From CAVTQZ01 sp963737015 (GTDB lineage Bacteria > Actinomycetota > Acidimicrobiia > Acidimicrobiales > UBA8190), in NCBI GenBank assembly GCA_963737015.1, contig CAVTQZ010000001.1, positions 2,170,001 through 2,234,000 of the forward strand: a stretch of DNA of 64,000 nt, given 5' to 3'. The notes under the pieces were generated by a model that worked only from the letters and a program-made list of their open reading frames with translations, ran no database searches and had not been told where the DNA came from. Both the position numbers and the translations under genes were made by a program. Shown one piece after another: positions 42,965 through 51,028 of this stretch; within the stretch, counting starts at the first letter, position 1, and the number at the start of each line of letters is the position of its first letter.

Positions 42965-45023
42965 TCACCGCCGGCCACCGCCACGGCCGTCACCGGCATC
43001 GGCAGCCGCACCGACGTACCGGCTGAGGAGGCTTCTCGCAGCCACTCGTCCCGCGTCCACCAGCTCCTGCGGCGAGAGCACATCGGCATTCGGACCGAGC
43101 CTCAGCAAGAGCCTTTCAAACCACACGCTGCTGGATACTCCGAGGACGACCTCCGTACGGCCGTCACGCATGGCGGAGCTCGATATCACTGGGACAGATT
43201 CGAGGACCCAGTTCGCCTCGGGCCCTATCGCCAGTGTCGCGACGACCGCATCGGGCCCGGGCACGAACGCACTCGCCGAGGGCTCTGTGTACTCGCGTTC
43301 GCCCGAGTGATCCTCACTCGCCTTTCCGGTCGGGGACAAAGAAGTAATGCGGTCCACGCGAAAGCGCCGCATGCCGGTCGCCTTGTGGCAATAGGCGTCG
43401 AGGTACCAGCGACCGTCGACGGCCACCACGTCGACAGGATCGACCACGCGCAGACCTTCTTCGTCACTGGATGCCGAGTAGTAAAGGATCTCCAGTTGGT
43501 CGCCCGTTTCGACGGCCCTTCGCGCCGCTTGGAGATACGGAGGGTCTCCGAGGTCCACGCGAAGTGAGCCTGTGTCACCGAGCGCGCTCTCGAGTTTCGA
43601 AAGAGCGCGGCGACAGAGCCCCTTGTGGGTCCGATCCCGGGACGGAGAGGATCGCGCGCGCGGCGGCAGCGAGCGCGAACCCTTCGGCGGCGGTGAGCCT
43701 CCGCGGGCGCGCCAGCTCTGCTCCGAGATTGGCGACCACCTCTGTGTCGTCGACGAAGATCTCCATCAACTGATCCGGTGTATACGGAGGGAGTCCGCAA
43801 CAGGCTGCAAGCTCCAGGTCCGCAATCAGCTCGTCGGGCGACAAGCCGAATCGCTCCGCCACCTCCTTCACCGGAGCCCGTCCTCGGCGTGCAAGCCAGG
43901 TCAGTACGGCGAGGAGGCGGTGCAGGCGTCTTCCGGCATCCACCTTTCCGCCTTTGACGCTTCCGAAGTCTCTGCCCTTTCGCGGGCCCGCAAGGCTGCC
44001 TCCGCCTTTCGACTTCGCCCTCTTCGTCGCCGTCTTGGTGGAGGTCTTCTTCGCCGGCGCAGCTCGCCCGTCACCTTTCGCTGCGACCATCGACTCGAGC
44101 CACTCGACAAGTTGCGATCGAACCTCCTCGGGGCCGAGTACCTCGGCATGGTCACCGAGCTCGAACACCCAGTTGCGCAGGGCATCGACATTGGTCACGT
44201 CCAGACGCACGACGACCCCGCCGTCCTCACGTCGTTCGCTGACGGTTCCTTCGCCTACTTCCGAGATGACCAGCTGGGCGACCATCGGGTCAAAGAGGAC
44301 ATCGACGGGGATGGGCTCCGACTCACCGATCTTCCAAGGCGCGTCGGGAAGCTCGGAGGTCGGGTCGAAATCGGGCGGGATCTCCGCGGAATCGGGAGGA
44401 CCGGCGACAGGCAGTCCCTCGATCCGGTCGACACGAAACGTGCGAGGCGCGCCACGATCTCGATCGATCCCCACGAGGTACCACCATCCGCCGCGAAAAC
44501 GGAGGAGCGCCGGGTCGACGCTCCGATGCTCACCGCGATAGGAGAACGTGACGGTCGCGTGCGCGCGCAAAGCAGCATGAAGATCCGCGAGCGCCGGTAT
44601 GGCGGGAAGTTGCGCGACCGGTTGCGCGCCCACGGATGCCGGCAGCCCAAGGCGCCACAGGGCATCCCTCCCACTAGGATCGCCGAGGTGGACGCCGGCC
44701 ACGGCGAGGTTCAGGGCAGCCTGCTCGTCCGCGTCGAGTTCGAGGTCAGGAAGGTAGAAGTCCTCCGATCGGATGAGGTAACCGATCTGTTCCTGTCCTC
44801 CGATCGGGACCGTCGTGATCTCGACACCGCCCCCACGAAGGGTCCGCTTGTCCCGTTCGAAAGCTTGACGCCTCGCTTCTCCGTCGTCGGGATAACCGGG
44901 GACGGAGTCCGCGATCTCGCGCAGCGACCTCGGGCGCCCCTCCCTGAGGAAAAGCACGAGGTCCGTGAGACGTTCGAGGCGATCAACCACCGGCGCCAGA
45001 GTAGGCGTCGCCGATGCGGACAC
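42965..45023 (-). CDS. pafBC: Fused PafB-PafC WYL-domain transcriptional regulator; one +1 frame break
   Basis: Two WYL-type regulators in one polypeptide of about 685 aa. The PafB half has the winged helix VDRLERLTDLVLFLREGRPRSLREIADSV and the WYL core RFRGGWWYLVGIDRDRGAPRTFRVDRIEG. After a Lys/Thr-rich linker the PafC half begins (RLHRLLAVLTWLARRGRAPVKEVAERFGL). Near 43607-43612 the frame changes by one skipped base and continues as RALSKLESALGDTGSL, then VAVDGRWYLDAYCHKATGMRRFRVDRI. PafBC activates the LexA-independent DNA-damage response in actinobacteria. No proteasome gene is adjacent. Confidence 0.86.
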
Positions 45024-45091
45024 GCCCCGCCCGCAGACGGCAACACCTCACGGAACCGCCGGGCGTCACTGTCACTCGATCGGACAGCGAC

Positions 45092-46294
45092 GTGTCACGG
45101 GCAGCGCACCAAGCCGTGAGCCCACTGGCGAACGTACAGGCGCAAGCCCACCTGCAGGCGTCGCACACATCGGCGCCTTGGGCATTTCAACCCCACCCTG
45201 CGGCGTGGTGCGCCGTCGCGGTGGCCCTAGCGGCGCTGGTGATATTGCTCCGCCGCAGCCACACCTGGACGGGGGCGCGAACGACGCCGAAGCAGTGGCT
45301 CGCAATGGCAGGCGGCCTCCTCTGCCTCGCCGTGGCGGTCACATGGCCTGTGGCGGACGTGGCCGCCCACTGGTCTCTCACCGCGCTTCTCGTTCAGCGA
45401 CTGCTTCTGACGCTCGGCGCTGCACCGTTACTTCTGATCTCGTTACCGACGCCCCTGTTGGGCCGCCTCACTCGCCCCCGGGTGATCGACACGATCATGG
45501 AAGCCCTGACCCGGCCTGTCGTGGCACTCGTGACTTTCACCGTCATCGCAGTCGGCACGCTCGCATCGCCCGCTGTCGACGCTCAGTCGTCGTCGGTACT
45601 TGCACACGCCGGGATCGACGTGCTGCTGCTCGGTGGGGGGTTCGTTCTGTGGGGACCCGTCCTTCGCCATATCCCCGGCGCCAACCACCCGACTCCGCTC
45701 GGTACCGCCGTGTACCTCTTCTTGCAGTCGATCGTCCCCACGTTCCCGGCGGTCATCTACATCTTCTCGAACCGTGTGCTCTACCACTCTTTCGCCGGAG
45801 CGCACCGGGCCATCGGGATCTCCGCCCTGGGCGATCAACACCTCGCCGGCATCGTCGCCAAGGTCGCGACCTTGCCGGTCCTGTGGAGCGTCGCCTGGGT
45901 TCTGCTCACACGCGCCCAGACGGCCGAAGCGAACGAGAGGGACCCGACCCCGCTCACCTGGGCGGAGGTGGAGCGTCAGCTCGAGCGTGCCGAGCGTGCC
46001 GAGCGTGCAGCTCAAAGAGGCCACAGCCACAGACGCAGCGCTCGTGTGCGTGCGATCCCGCGTCCTGTGGCGGGGGGTTGGTCCACTGCCCCCCAGTTGC
46101 AGTGGAGGCCGGGTGCGCCCCCCGACGACGAAGCGATCGGAGGGGGATTCGGAGGCAGTCACGGTGGTACCGATCGGTCACCGCCCGATCGCCCCGCCAG
46201 CCCCGATCGCCCCGCCAGACCCGATCAGAGCCGACGGACCCGATCGCCCCGATCGCTAGGTGCCAGAAGCGGACGGGGATGGTCGAGCGGATGA
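45092..46294 (+). CDS. CtaG-like (caa3-type) cytochrome c oxidase assembly membrane protein
   Basis: About 400 aa. Membrane helices include AAWCAVAVALAALVILL, WLAMAGGLLCLAVAVTWPVADVAAHWSLTALLVQRLLLTLGAAPLLLISLPTPLLG, and GIDVLLLGGGFVLWGPVLRHIPG, with the conserved AHWSLTALLVQRLLL segment of the caa3_CtaG family. These proteins help copper insertion into cytochrome oxidase. The start is uncertain (GTG 45092 or 45116; ATG 45014 overlaps pafBC). The last ~100 residues are a low-complexity Arg/Pro/Asp tail built on a repeated CCCCGATCGCCCCGCCAG DNA unit. This tail overlaps the converging lipoprotein frame. Confidence 0.83.
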   Translation: MSRAAHQAVSPLANVQAQAHLQASHTSAPWAFQPHPAAWCAVAVALAALVILLRRSHTWTGARTTPKQWLAMAGGLLCLAVAVTWPVADVAAHWSLTALLVQRLLLTLGAAPLLLISLPTPLLGRLTRPRVIDTIMEALTRPVVALVTFTVIAVGTLASPAVDAQSSSVLAHAGIDVLLLGGGFVLWGPVLRHIPGANHPTPLGTAVYLFLQSIVPTFPAVIYIFSNRVLYHSFAGAHRAIGISALGDQHLAGIVAKVATLPVLWSVAWVLLTRAQTAEANERDPTPLTWAEVERQLERAERAERAAQRGHSHRRSARVRAIPRPVAGGWSTAPQLQWRPGAPPDDEAIGGGFGGSHGGTDRSPPDRPASPDRPARPDQSRRTRSPRSLGARSGRGWSSG

Positions 46295-46736
46295 ACGTGC
46301 CGAGGAGCCGGTTGTCGGCGCGTTCGACCACGACGATCGCGTACCTGCCGACACCTCCGGGTGGAACAGGTCCGAGTGGCTTTTCGACGTCGCTCGAGAC
46401 GTAAGTCCCGTGGTACTCGACGACGCATATGTCGCCGAGCCTCCCCCCGGCGCGCGAGGTGAGGTCCTGGAGGAAGTGGGTCCTCTTCGCCAGCTCCTTC
46501 GCGGTCACCAGCCGGACGCCACCGAATTTCCCTGCACCATGAACAGCATCCTCTGCTACCGGCAACGCGAGATAACAGGGACTGGAGTTGGTCCCGAGCG
46601 CATTGCGAGCGGACGTACAACCCGACACCAACAAAGCCACGAACAAAGAGACCGACAAGGCCAGACCCATGACGGCGCCCCTCACGAGTCGGCTCAAACG
46701 TGGTCGCACAGCCATTGATCGCGCGTCGACCCTCAT
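45954..46736 (-). CDS. Putative lipoprotein of unknown function
   Basis: Starts at ATG 46736, overlapping the stop of the UPF0104 membrane protein (ATGA). The signal peptide ends in a lipobox (FVALLVSGC), so the product is probably a lipid-anchored surface protein. The mature part has two conserved-looking blocks (SPCYLALPVAEDAVHGAGKFGGVRLVTAKELAKRTHFL and RYAIVVVERADNRLLGTFIRSTIPVRFWHLAIG). Beyond residue ~165 the frame runs antisense through the ctaG tail and is repetitive, so the true protein may end earlier or its C-terminus may not be functional. Confidence 0.68.
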   Translation of the reverse strand: MRVDARSMAVRPRLSRLVRGAVMGLALSVSLFVALLVSGCTSARNALGTNSSPCYLALPVAEDAVHGAGKFGGVRLVTAKELAKRTHFLQDLTSRAGGRLGDICVVEYHGTYVSSDVEKPLGPVPPGGVGRYAIVVVERADNRLLGTFIRSTIPVRFWHLAIGAIGSVGSDRVWRGDRGWRGDRAVTDRYHRDCLRIPLRSLRRRGAHPASTATGGQWTNPPPQDAGSHAHERCVCGCGLFELHARHARHARADAPPPPR

Positions 46737-47944
46737 CGGACCGGGACCTCCGGCGACGGCGACTCGCCGATCTCCGTCGACTGTGAGGACTCCCCGACCT
46801 CGACCGGATGCGTCGATTCCCCACCCGGGGCACCACCACCACCAGCACCGGGATCGCCGTCACCACCTGGCCCGGCCAGCCCCACGGAGACCGGTTCCGG
46901 GAAAGTCCGAGATCGCAAGTGGTGCCCCCACGTGATCCCCGCCCACATCGCCCAGCCGACGGGAAGCTCCGACCAGAAACTGATGATCCTGTAGAGCAGC
47001 ACGGCCGCGACTGTCTGCGTCTCTGCTCCTCCGAACGCCACGAGGGCGATGGTCAGGCTGCCTTCGACGACGCCGAGCCCTCCCGGGGTGATGGGCAGGT
47101 TGACGGCGAGCTGCCCGGCGCCGTAGGCGAGAAGGAGCGCCTTCCACGGCACACCGACGCCGACCGCCATGAACGAAAGGGCGAGGCAGCAGCAGTCGAG
47201 GACCCAGTTGGCGATCGCCCACCCGGTCACCGAGACGACCTGCATGGGCGTGAGCTTCACGAGCGTCAACCGGGCCAACAATGCCTCCAGCCGTTCCACT
47301 GAATTCTCCGACGGCCAGTGCACGAACCGCCGGCACGTGAGGACGGCCCTCGTGGCGACCCAGACGAGCGCCGCTCGTTGGAGGAAGAGCGCACCGAGGG
47401 CGATCGCAGCGGCGAGGACCCCGATGGTCACCCATACGAGGTCGAAACCGGCCCCCTCGGCCCCCGCTATCGCCAGGCCCGCCGCGGCAACGAGAGCCAG
47501 GCTCACGGAAGCCGCAACGAAGACGGCGGCGAGCGTCCAGCCGGCGAACGCCTCGTCCGCGCCGGCGTGGCGGTACTGACGGTATGCGAAGACGGAGGAG
47601 ACCACGGGGCCCGCCGGCATCGAATTCGCCATCGCGGTGACGGCGAACGTCACGGCCGTGATGCGCCCGACACCGATCCGTACGCGACCCGTCTCGAGGA
47701 CCCGTCGCTGGATGAAGCCGAATGCCACGAGTGAGCCCACCTCTGCTACCGCAGCGAGCACCAACCAGCTCCAGTGCAGGTGAGCGAGATACTTCGTGGC
47801 CCCCGCCAGTTCGCTGCGCCTTCCGGCGAGCGCCCACAGTGCGAGGGCGGCGAGTCCGAGACCGATCACGTACCGGAGCCACGGCCAGAGCTTGCGGAAA
47901 CGCCGGCGCCACACGGACCGTGGTTCGGAAGGGCCGCCCTGCAT
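46733..47944 (-). CDS. UPF0104/lysylphosphatidylglycerol synthase-like integral membrane protein
   Basis: 403 aa with about eight helices, including LRYVIGLGLAALALWALAGRR, WTLAAVFVAASVSLALVAAAGLAIAG and WVTIGVLAAAIALGALFLQRAALVW. Family marks are VTAMANSMPAGPVVSSVFAYRQYRHAGADEAFAGW and AGQLAVNLPITPGGLGVVEGSLTIALVAFG (N/PxTPGGLGxxE). Related proteins flip or modify lipids, but this group has no defined reaction. The C-terminal ~60 residues are a Gly/Glu/Ser tail. The lipoprotein gene overlaps its stop by 4 bp. Confidence 0.88.
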   Translation of the reverse strand: MQGGPSEPRSVWRRRFRKLWPWLRYVIGLGLAALALWALAGRRSELAGATKYLAHLHWSWLVLAAVAEVGSLVAFGFIQRRVLETGRVRIGVGRITAVTFAVTAMANSMPAGPVVSSVFAYRQYRHAGADEAFAGWTLAAVFVAASVSLALVAAAGLAIAGAEGAGFDLVWVTIGVLAAAIALGALFLQRAALVWVATRAVLTCRRFVHWPSENSVERLEALLARLTLVKLTPMQVVSVTGWAIANWVLDCCCLALSFMAVGVGVPWKALLLAYGAGQLAVNLPITPGGLGVVEGSLTIALVAFGGAETQTVAAVLLYRIISFWSELPVGWAMWAGITWGHHLRSRTFPEPVSVGLAGPGGDGDPGAGGGGAPGGESTHPVEVGESSQSTEIGESPSPEVPVR

Positions 47945-48023
47945 CCGATCGTCGTATCACTCTTCGCCGTTCGATGAGGGGCAACCGGCCCCGAGGCGCT
48001 TGCTCGCCCTACCATGAGCGGCG

Positions 48024-49382
48024 GTGTGCGCCGCGTTCACCGCCGAGGTGCCGGTGCGCGCGCACGTCCGGGGAACCATCCGCTCCGAGGTCGGCCGGAT
48101 CGCAGAACGCCGCGTGGTGCTCGCGCGGTCCGCTTCTCAACATCACGCGGGTGCCCTCACGCGTCAGGACGGGGCGACGATCGCCCGTGCGGCGGCCACC
48201 GCACTGGCCGAGCGTCTGCCGCTCGTGCTCGTGTTGTCGTCGTCGGGCGCGGAGGTCTTCGAGGGTATCGACTCCCTCCACGGCTGGGGCGAGGCCGCGG
48301 CGGCGATCTCGAAGTGCTCGGGCTCCGTACCGGTGCTCGGGGTGATCACAGGTCCCGCGGTGTCGGGCCCAGCCCTCCTGCTCGGGCTCGCGGACATAGC
48401 GCTCATGACGCCCGACGCCTTCTCGTTCTTGTCGGGCCCCGACGTCGTCGAGAGCTTCACGGGGGTGCGCATCACGCCCCGCGACCTCGGCGGCACGAGC
48501 ATGCACGCGACCTCGAGCGGGCTCTGCGCCATGATCGCCCGGGACGAGGACGAGGCGATCGATCTGCTCGCCGCCCTGCTCGCCTATCTCCCGGACAACA
48601 TCGACGTTCTACCGCCGCCGGTCGCCACATCCGATCCCGTAGGACGTACGAGCCCCGAGCTGTGCGACCTCGTCCCCGCTGCGCCGAGCGCGTCCTACGA
48701 CGTGCGCGACGTGATGAGGTCGGTGCTCGACGACGCAGAGCTGCTCGAGCTGCGGGCGGGCTGGGCCCCCCAGTTGGTCACGGGCATCGGCTCGATCGGC
48801 GGCATGGCTCTGGGTCTCGTCGCCAACCAGCCGCGATCTCTCGCAGGCACTCTCGACATCTCGGCGTCTCAGAAAGGAGCGCGCTTCGTCCGGTTCTGCG
48901 ACACGTTCAACCTGCCGATCGTCACCTTCGTCGACTGCCCGGGATTCCTCCCCGGAAAGGACCTCGAGTGGCGCGGGATGATCCGCCACGGTGCCGAGCT
49001 CGCCTTCGCCTACGCCGAGGCGACGGTGCCGCGGGTTTGCGTGGTGCTGCGCAAGGCCTACGGGGGCGCGTACATCGTCATGGACTCGAAGGGCATGGGC
49101 AACGACATCTGCCTCGCATGGCCGTCGGCCGAGATAGCGGTCATGGGTGCGAAAGGCGCGGTGCAGATCCTGCGCCGCGACGTGAGCGAGGCCGACCGCG
49201 CACAACTCGAGGAGGACTACGCCGAGGACTACCTCACCCCGTGGGTGGCGGCAGAGCGCCAATACGTCGACGAAGTCATCGACCCGGCCGAGACGAGACC
49301 AGCGCTGTGGAACGCCCTCCGGATCCTGTCGAGCCAGCGTGAGCGCCTTCCGACCCGGAAACACGACGCGGGTCCTATGTAG
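48024..49382 (+). CDS. Biotin-dependent acyl-CoA carboxyltransferase subunit (AccD/PccB-like)
   Basis: 452 aa with two crotonase-like halves. In the first: LVLVLSSSGAEVFEGIDSLHGWGEAAAAI, VPVLGVITGPAVSGPALLLGLADIALM. In the second: GSIGGMALGLVANQPRSLAGTLDISASQKGARFVRFCDTFNLPIVTFVDCPGFLPGKDLEW and RKAYGGAYIVMDSKGMGNDICLAWPSAEIAVMGAKGAVQIL, the classic acyl-CoA carboxylase pattern. It transfers CO2 from carboxybiotin to an acyl-CoA. No biotin carboxylase is adjacent. GTG 48024 is used as start. It ends before a strong bidirectional terminator. Confidence 0.92.
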   Translation: MCAAFTAEVPVRAHVRGTIRSEVGRIAERRVVLARSASQHHAGALTRQDGATIARAAATALAERLPLVLVLSSSGAEVFEGIDSLHGWGEAAAAISKCSGSVPVLGVITGPAVSGPALLLGLADIALMTPDAFSFLSGPDVVESFTGVRITPRDLGGTSMHATSSGLCAMIARDEDEAIDLLAALLAYLPDNIDVLPPPVATSDPVGRTSPELCDLVPAAPSASYDVRDVMRSVLDDAELLELRAGWAPQLVTGIGSIGGMALGLVANQPRSLAGTLDISASQKGARFVRFCDTFNLPIVTFVDCPGFLPGKDLEWRGMIRHGAELAFAYAEATVPRVCVVLRKAYGGAYIVMDSKGMGNDICLAWPSAEIAVMGAKGAVQILRRDVSEADRAQLEEDYAEDYLTPWVAAERQYVDEVIDPAETRPALWNALRILSSQRERLPTRKHDAGPM

Positions 49383-49471
49383 TTCCCGTCCGCTTCGTCG
49401 GCAAAGTAACTGTGGGCCTCGTCATCACGGATCGAGTCGGAGAAGGTGCCTGCATCGTGCGACGGAAAAGC

Positions 49472-49501
49472 AAGTGGCCCCCGCCGAAGCGGGGGCCACT
49501 T
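49472..49501. terminator. Bidirectional intrinsic terminator
   Basis: A perfect 13-bp inverted repeat, AAGTGGCCCCCGC (49472-49484) and its complement (49489-49501), with a CGAA loop. T-rich runs follow in both directions (TTTGTTACTT on plus, GCTTTTCC on minus). It separates the carboxyltransferase from the converging pilin gene and probably ends both transcripts. Confidence 0.93.
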
Positions 49502-49543
49502 TGTTACTTCTGGGGTACGCCCAAGGTGGGCGTCAGAGAACGC

Positions 49544-50164
49544 TCAGTTGGCCGTCAGCCCGCTGTAGCCGGAGCCCCAGTTGCCGGCAAAAGCCGTGGC
49601 CGTGCAGTTGGTCGGAGGACCACTGGTTTTCTCGGCATACCAAGTTCCGGGGTGCAGACCCGACTGCGTGATAGCGCTAAAACCGGTCACCGGCTGATCG
49701 CCGTTGGTGGTAAGGGCTTCCCAACATGTCTTGGTCCCTGGGCTGTAGGCCGCGAGGATCACCTCTTGGTCGTCACTGGAGACCAGGACACTGACCGCAG
49801 TCTTCGCCGAAACAGCGCCGCTCGACCACTGGAACTCAGGCGCCGAGGTGCCCATAGCCGTAACTAGCGCAGCAGTGAACTGAGCCGAGGTCGTGTCAGC
49901 ACTGTTGGAGTCGTAGGCCTGGCCCTGGTTCTGATATACCGCGGCTGCCTCAGTCATGGCGTTCGTCAGGTTCGACTGCGCGGCACGGTCGTTCGCCGAT
50001 CCAGTCACCCCGAGGAACGTCGGGATCGCGATCGCAAGCAGGATTGCGATGATGAGCAGCACGACCATGAGCTCGATAAGGGTGAAGCCGGCTTCAGCTG
50101 CCCCTTCACCTTCGAGCTCCTTAGCCTGAGCGTCGCGCAGGTGTTGGAGCATGGACTTGAGCAT
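49544..50164 (-). CDS. pilA: Type IV pilin (major pilin candidate)
   Basis: 206 aa. A short basic/acidic leader ends in AEAG, followed by the class III signal FTLIELMVVLLIIAILLAIAIPTFLGVTG. Cleavage is expected after Gly, with Phe-1 methylated and Glu5 conserved. The mature domain is rich in Ala, Thr and Ser, with two Cys near the C-terminus (KTCWEAL and TNCTAT) that could form the D-region disulfide. AGGAGGG stands about 5 nt before ATG 50164. It is the last gene of the pilus run and has its own long, structured leader, consistent with high separate expression. Confidence 0.94.
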   Translation of the reverse strand: MLKSMLQHLRDAQAKELEGEGAAEAGFTLIELMVVLLIIAILLAIAIPTFLGVTGSANDRAAQSNLTNAMTEAAAVYQNQGQAYDSNSADTTSAQFTAALVTAMGTSAPEFQWSSGAVSAKTAVSVLVSSDDQEVILAAYSPGTKTCWEALTTNGDQPVTGFSAITQSGLHPGTWYAEKTSGPPTNCTATAFAGNWGSGYSGLTAN

Positions 50165-50392
50165 GACTTCCCTCCTAAATGGTCAATAGGCAGACTTCGC
50201 TGCCAGGAAAAACATCGACAAATGTTGGGCGAGTCTTTAGGGGCTTTTGAGCGAAGCCCTCGTACCGGTCGGCACCGGCTTCGTCTCGCGCTATCAGGCC
50301 GGTCCCGGAGAATGACGACCAAAGCCACATAGCTGTCCGCATTCCCAGTCCGCCATGGGACCGCGCGATGGGACCACGCGAAAGCTCTCGAA
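50165..50392 (-). promoter_or_regulatory. pilA leader/intergenic region with several inverted repeats
   Basis: 228 bp between pilO and pilA. On the minus strand it holds a nested hairpin (CGAAGCC ... GGCTTCG enclosing CCGGT-GCCG-ACCGG), a small hairpin AACAT-N6-ATGTT followed by Ts, and GGCAG-N6-CTGCC close to the ribosome site. Two direct copies of GGTCCCATSG lie near the pilO end. It resembles a structured 5' leader, but no known riboswitch class was matched. Confidence 0.5.
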
Positions 50393-51028
50393 TTACTTGG
50401 CCGAGGTATTGCAGGCGTCGACCTGGCTGGCGGAGTAATAGATCGTGCCGTTCAAGGTGAGGTTGTAACCCCCACCGCCACCTGCGGGCGCAGGCACCAG
50501 GTGTGCAGCACCCCCGCCGGCCGTACCAGAACCGGAGGCAATTGAAATACTTGAAATGGTGAATAGCCTCGGGAACGAATACAAGCCCTTCAGAAAGGCG
50601 GACATCTGCGCATAGCTGCCAGCCAACGAAAAGCTGACCGCCACAGGAGTGGCTCCTGCAACAGCCTTAGTTGTGCCGCTCGCCTCGGTAACGCTGATGC
50701 TCGGCGTGTTCGGATCGCCACTTGACACCGCAAGTTGTGTTACCTGTTGCAGGAAGCTGTCGACATCGGGGGCGCTAGGTACCTCGGTGATTGCCTGTGC
50801 CAGCGTCGCACAAGTAGGGCCCAGATTGGCCTTCTCCCGCCTGAGTGAATTGATCTGCACCTGAAGGGACATTTGCTGCGATTGAAGCTGCGACTCATTC
50901 GTACGCAAACTGGAGAGCTTCGAGCTCTCGGGAGCGATCCACGCGAGGTACACGACCACGAAGACCAGAAGCGCGGCTGCCGCGCTCATGACCGGAATAC
51001 GATATGACTTGAGCTGTTCCATCATCAT
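50393..51028 (-). CDS. pilO: Type IV pilus assembly protein PilO-like
   Basis: 211 aa. One N-terminal membrane helix (IPVMSAAAALLVFVVVYLAWIAP), then a coiled-coil segment (SKLSSLRTNESQLQSQQMSLQVQINSLRREKANL) and a ferredoxin-like periplasmic-type domain (VAVSFSLAGSYAQMSAFLKGLYSFPRLFTISSISI), the usual PilO order. It forms the alignment subcomplex with PilM and PilN in the inner membrane. The ATG overlaps the stop of the pilM-pilN gene by 4 bp. It ends with a Gly/Pro-rich stretch. Confidence 0.88.
   Translation of the reverse strand: MMMEQLKSYRIPVMSAAAALLVFVVVYLAWIAPESSKLSSLRTNESQLQSQQMSLQVQINSLRREKANLGPTCATLAQAITEVPSAPDVDSFLQQVTQLAVSSGDPNTPSISVTEASGTTKAVAGATPVAVSFSLAGSYAQMSAFLKGLYSFPRLFTISSISIASGSGTAGGGAAHLVPAPAGGGGGYNLTLNGTIYYSASQVDACNTSAK

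Noticed and set aside
50165..50392. c-di-GMP (GEMM) riboswitch before pilA
   Set aside because: The conserved GEMM core and tetraloop receptor sequences were not found; only generic hairpins are present.
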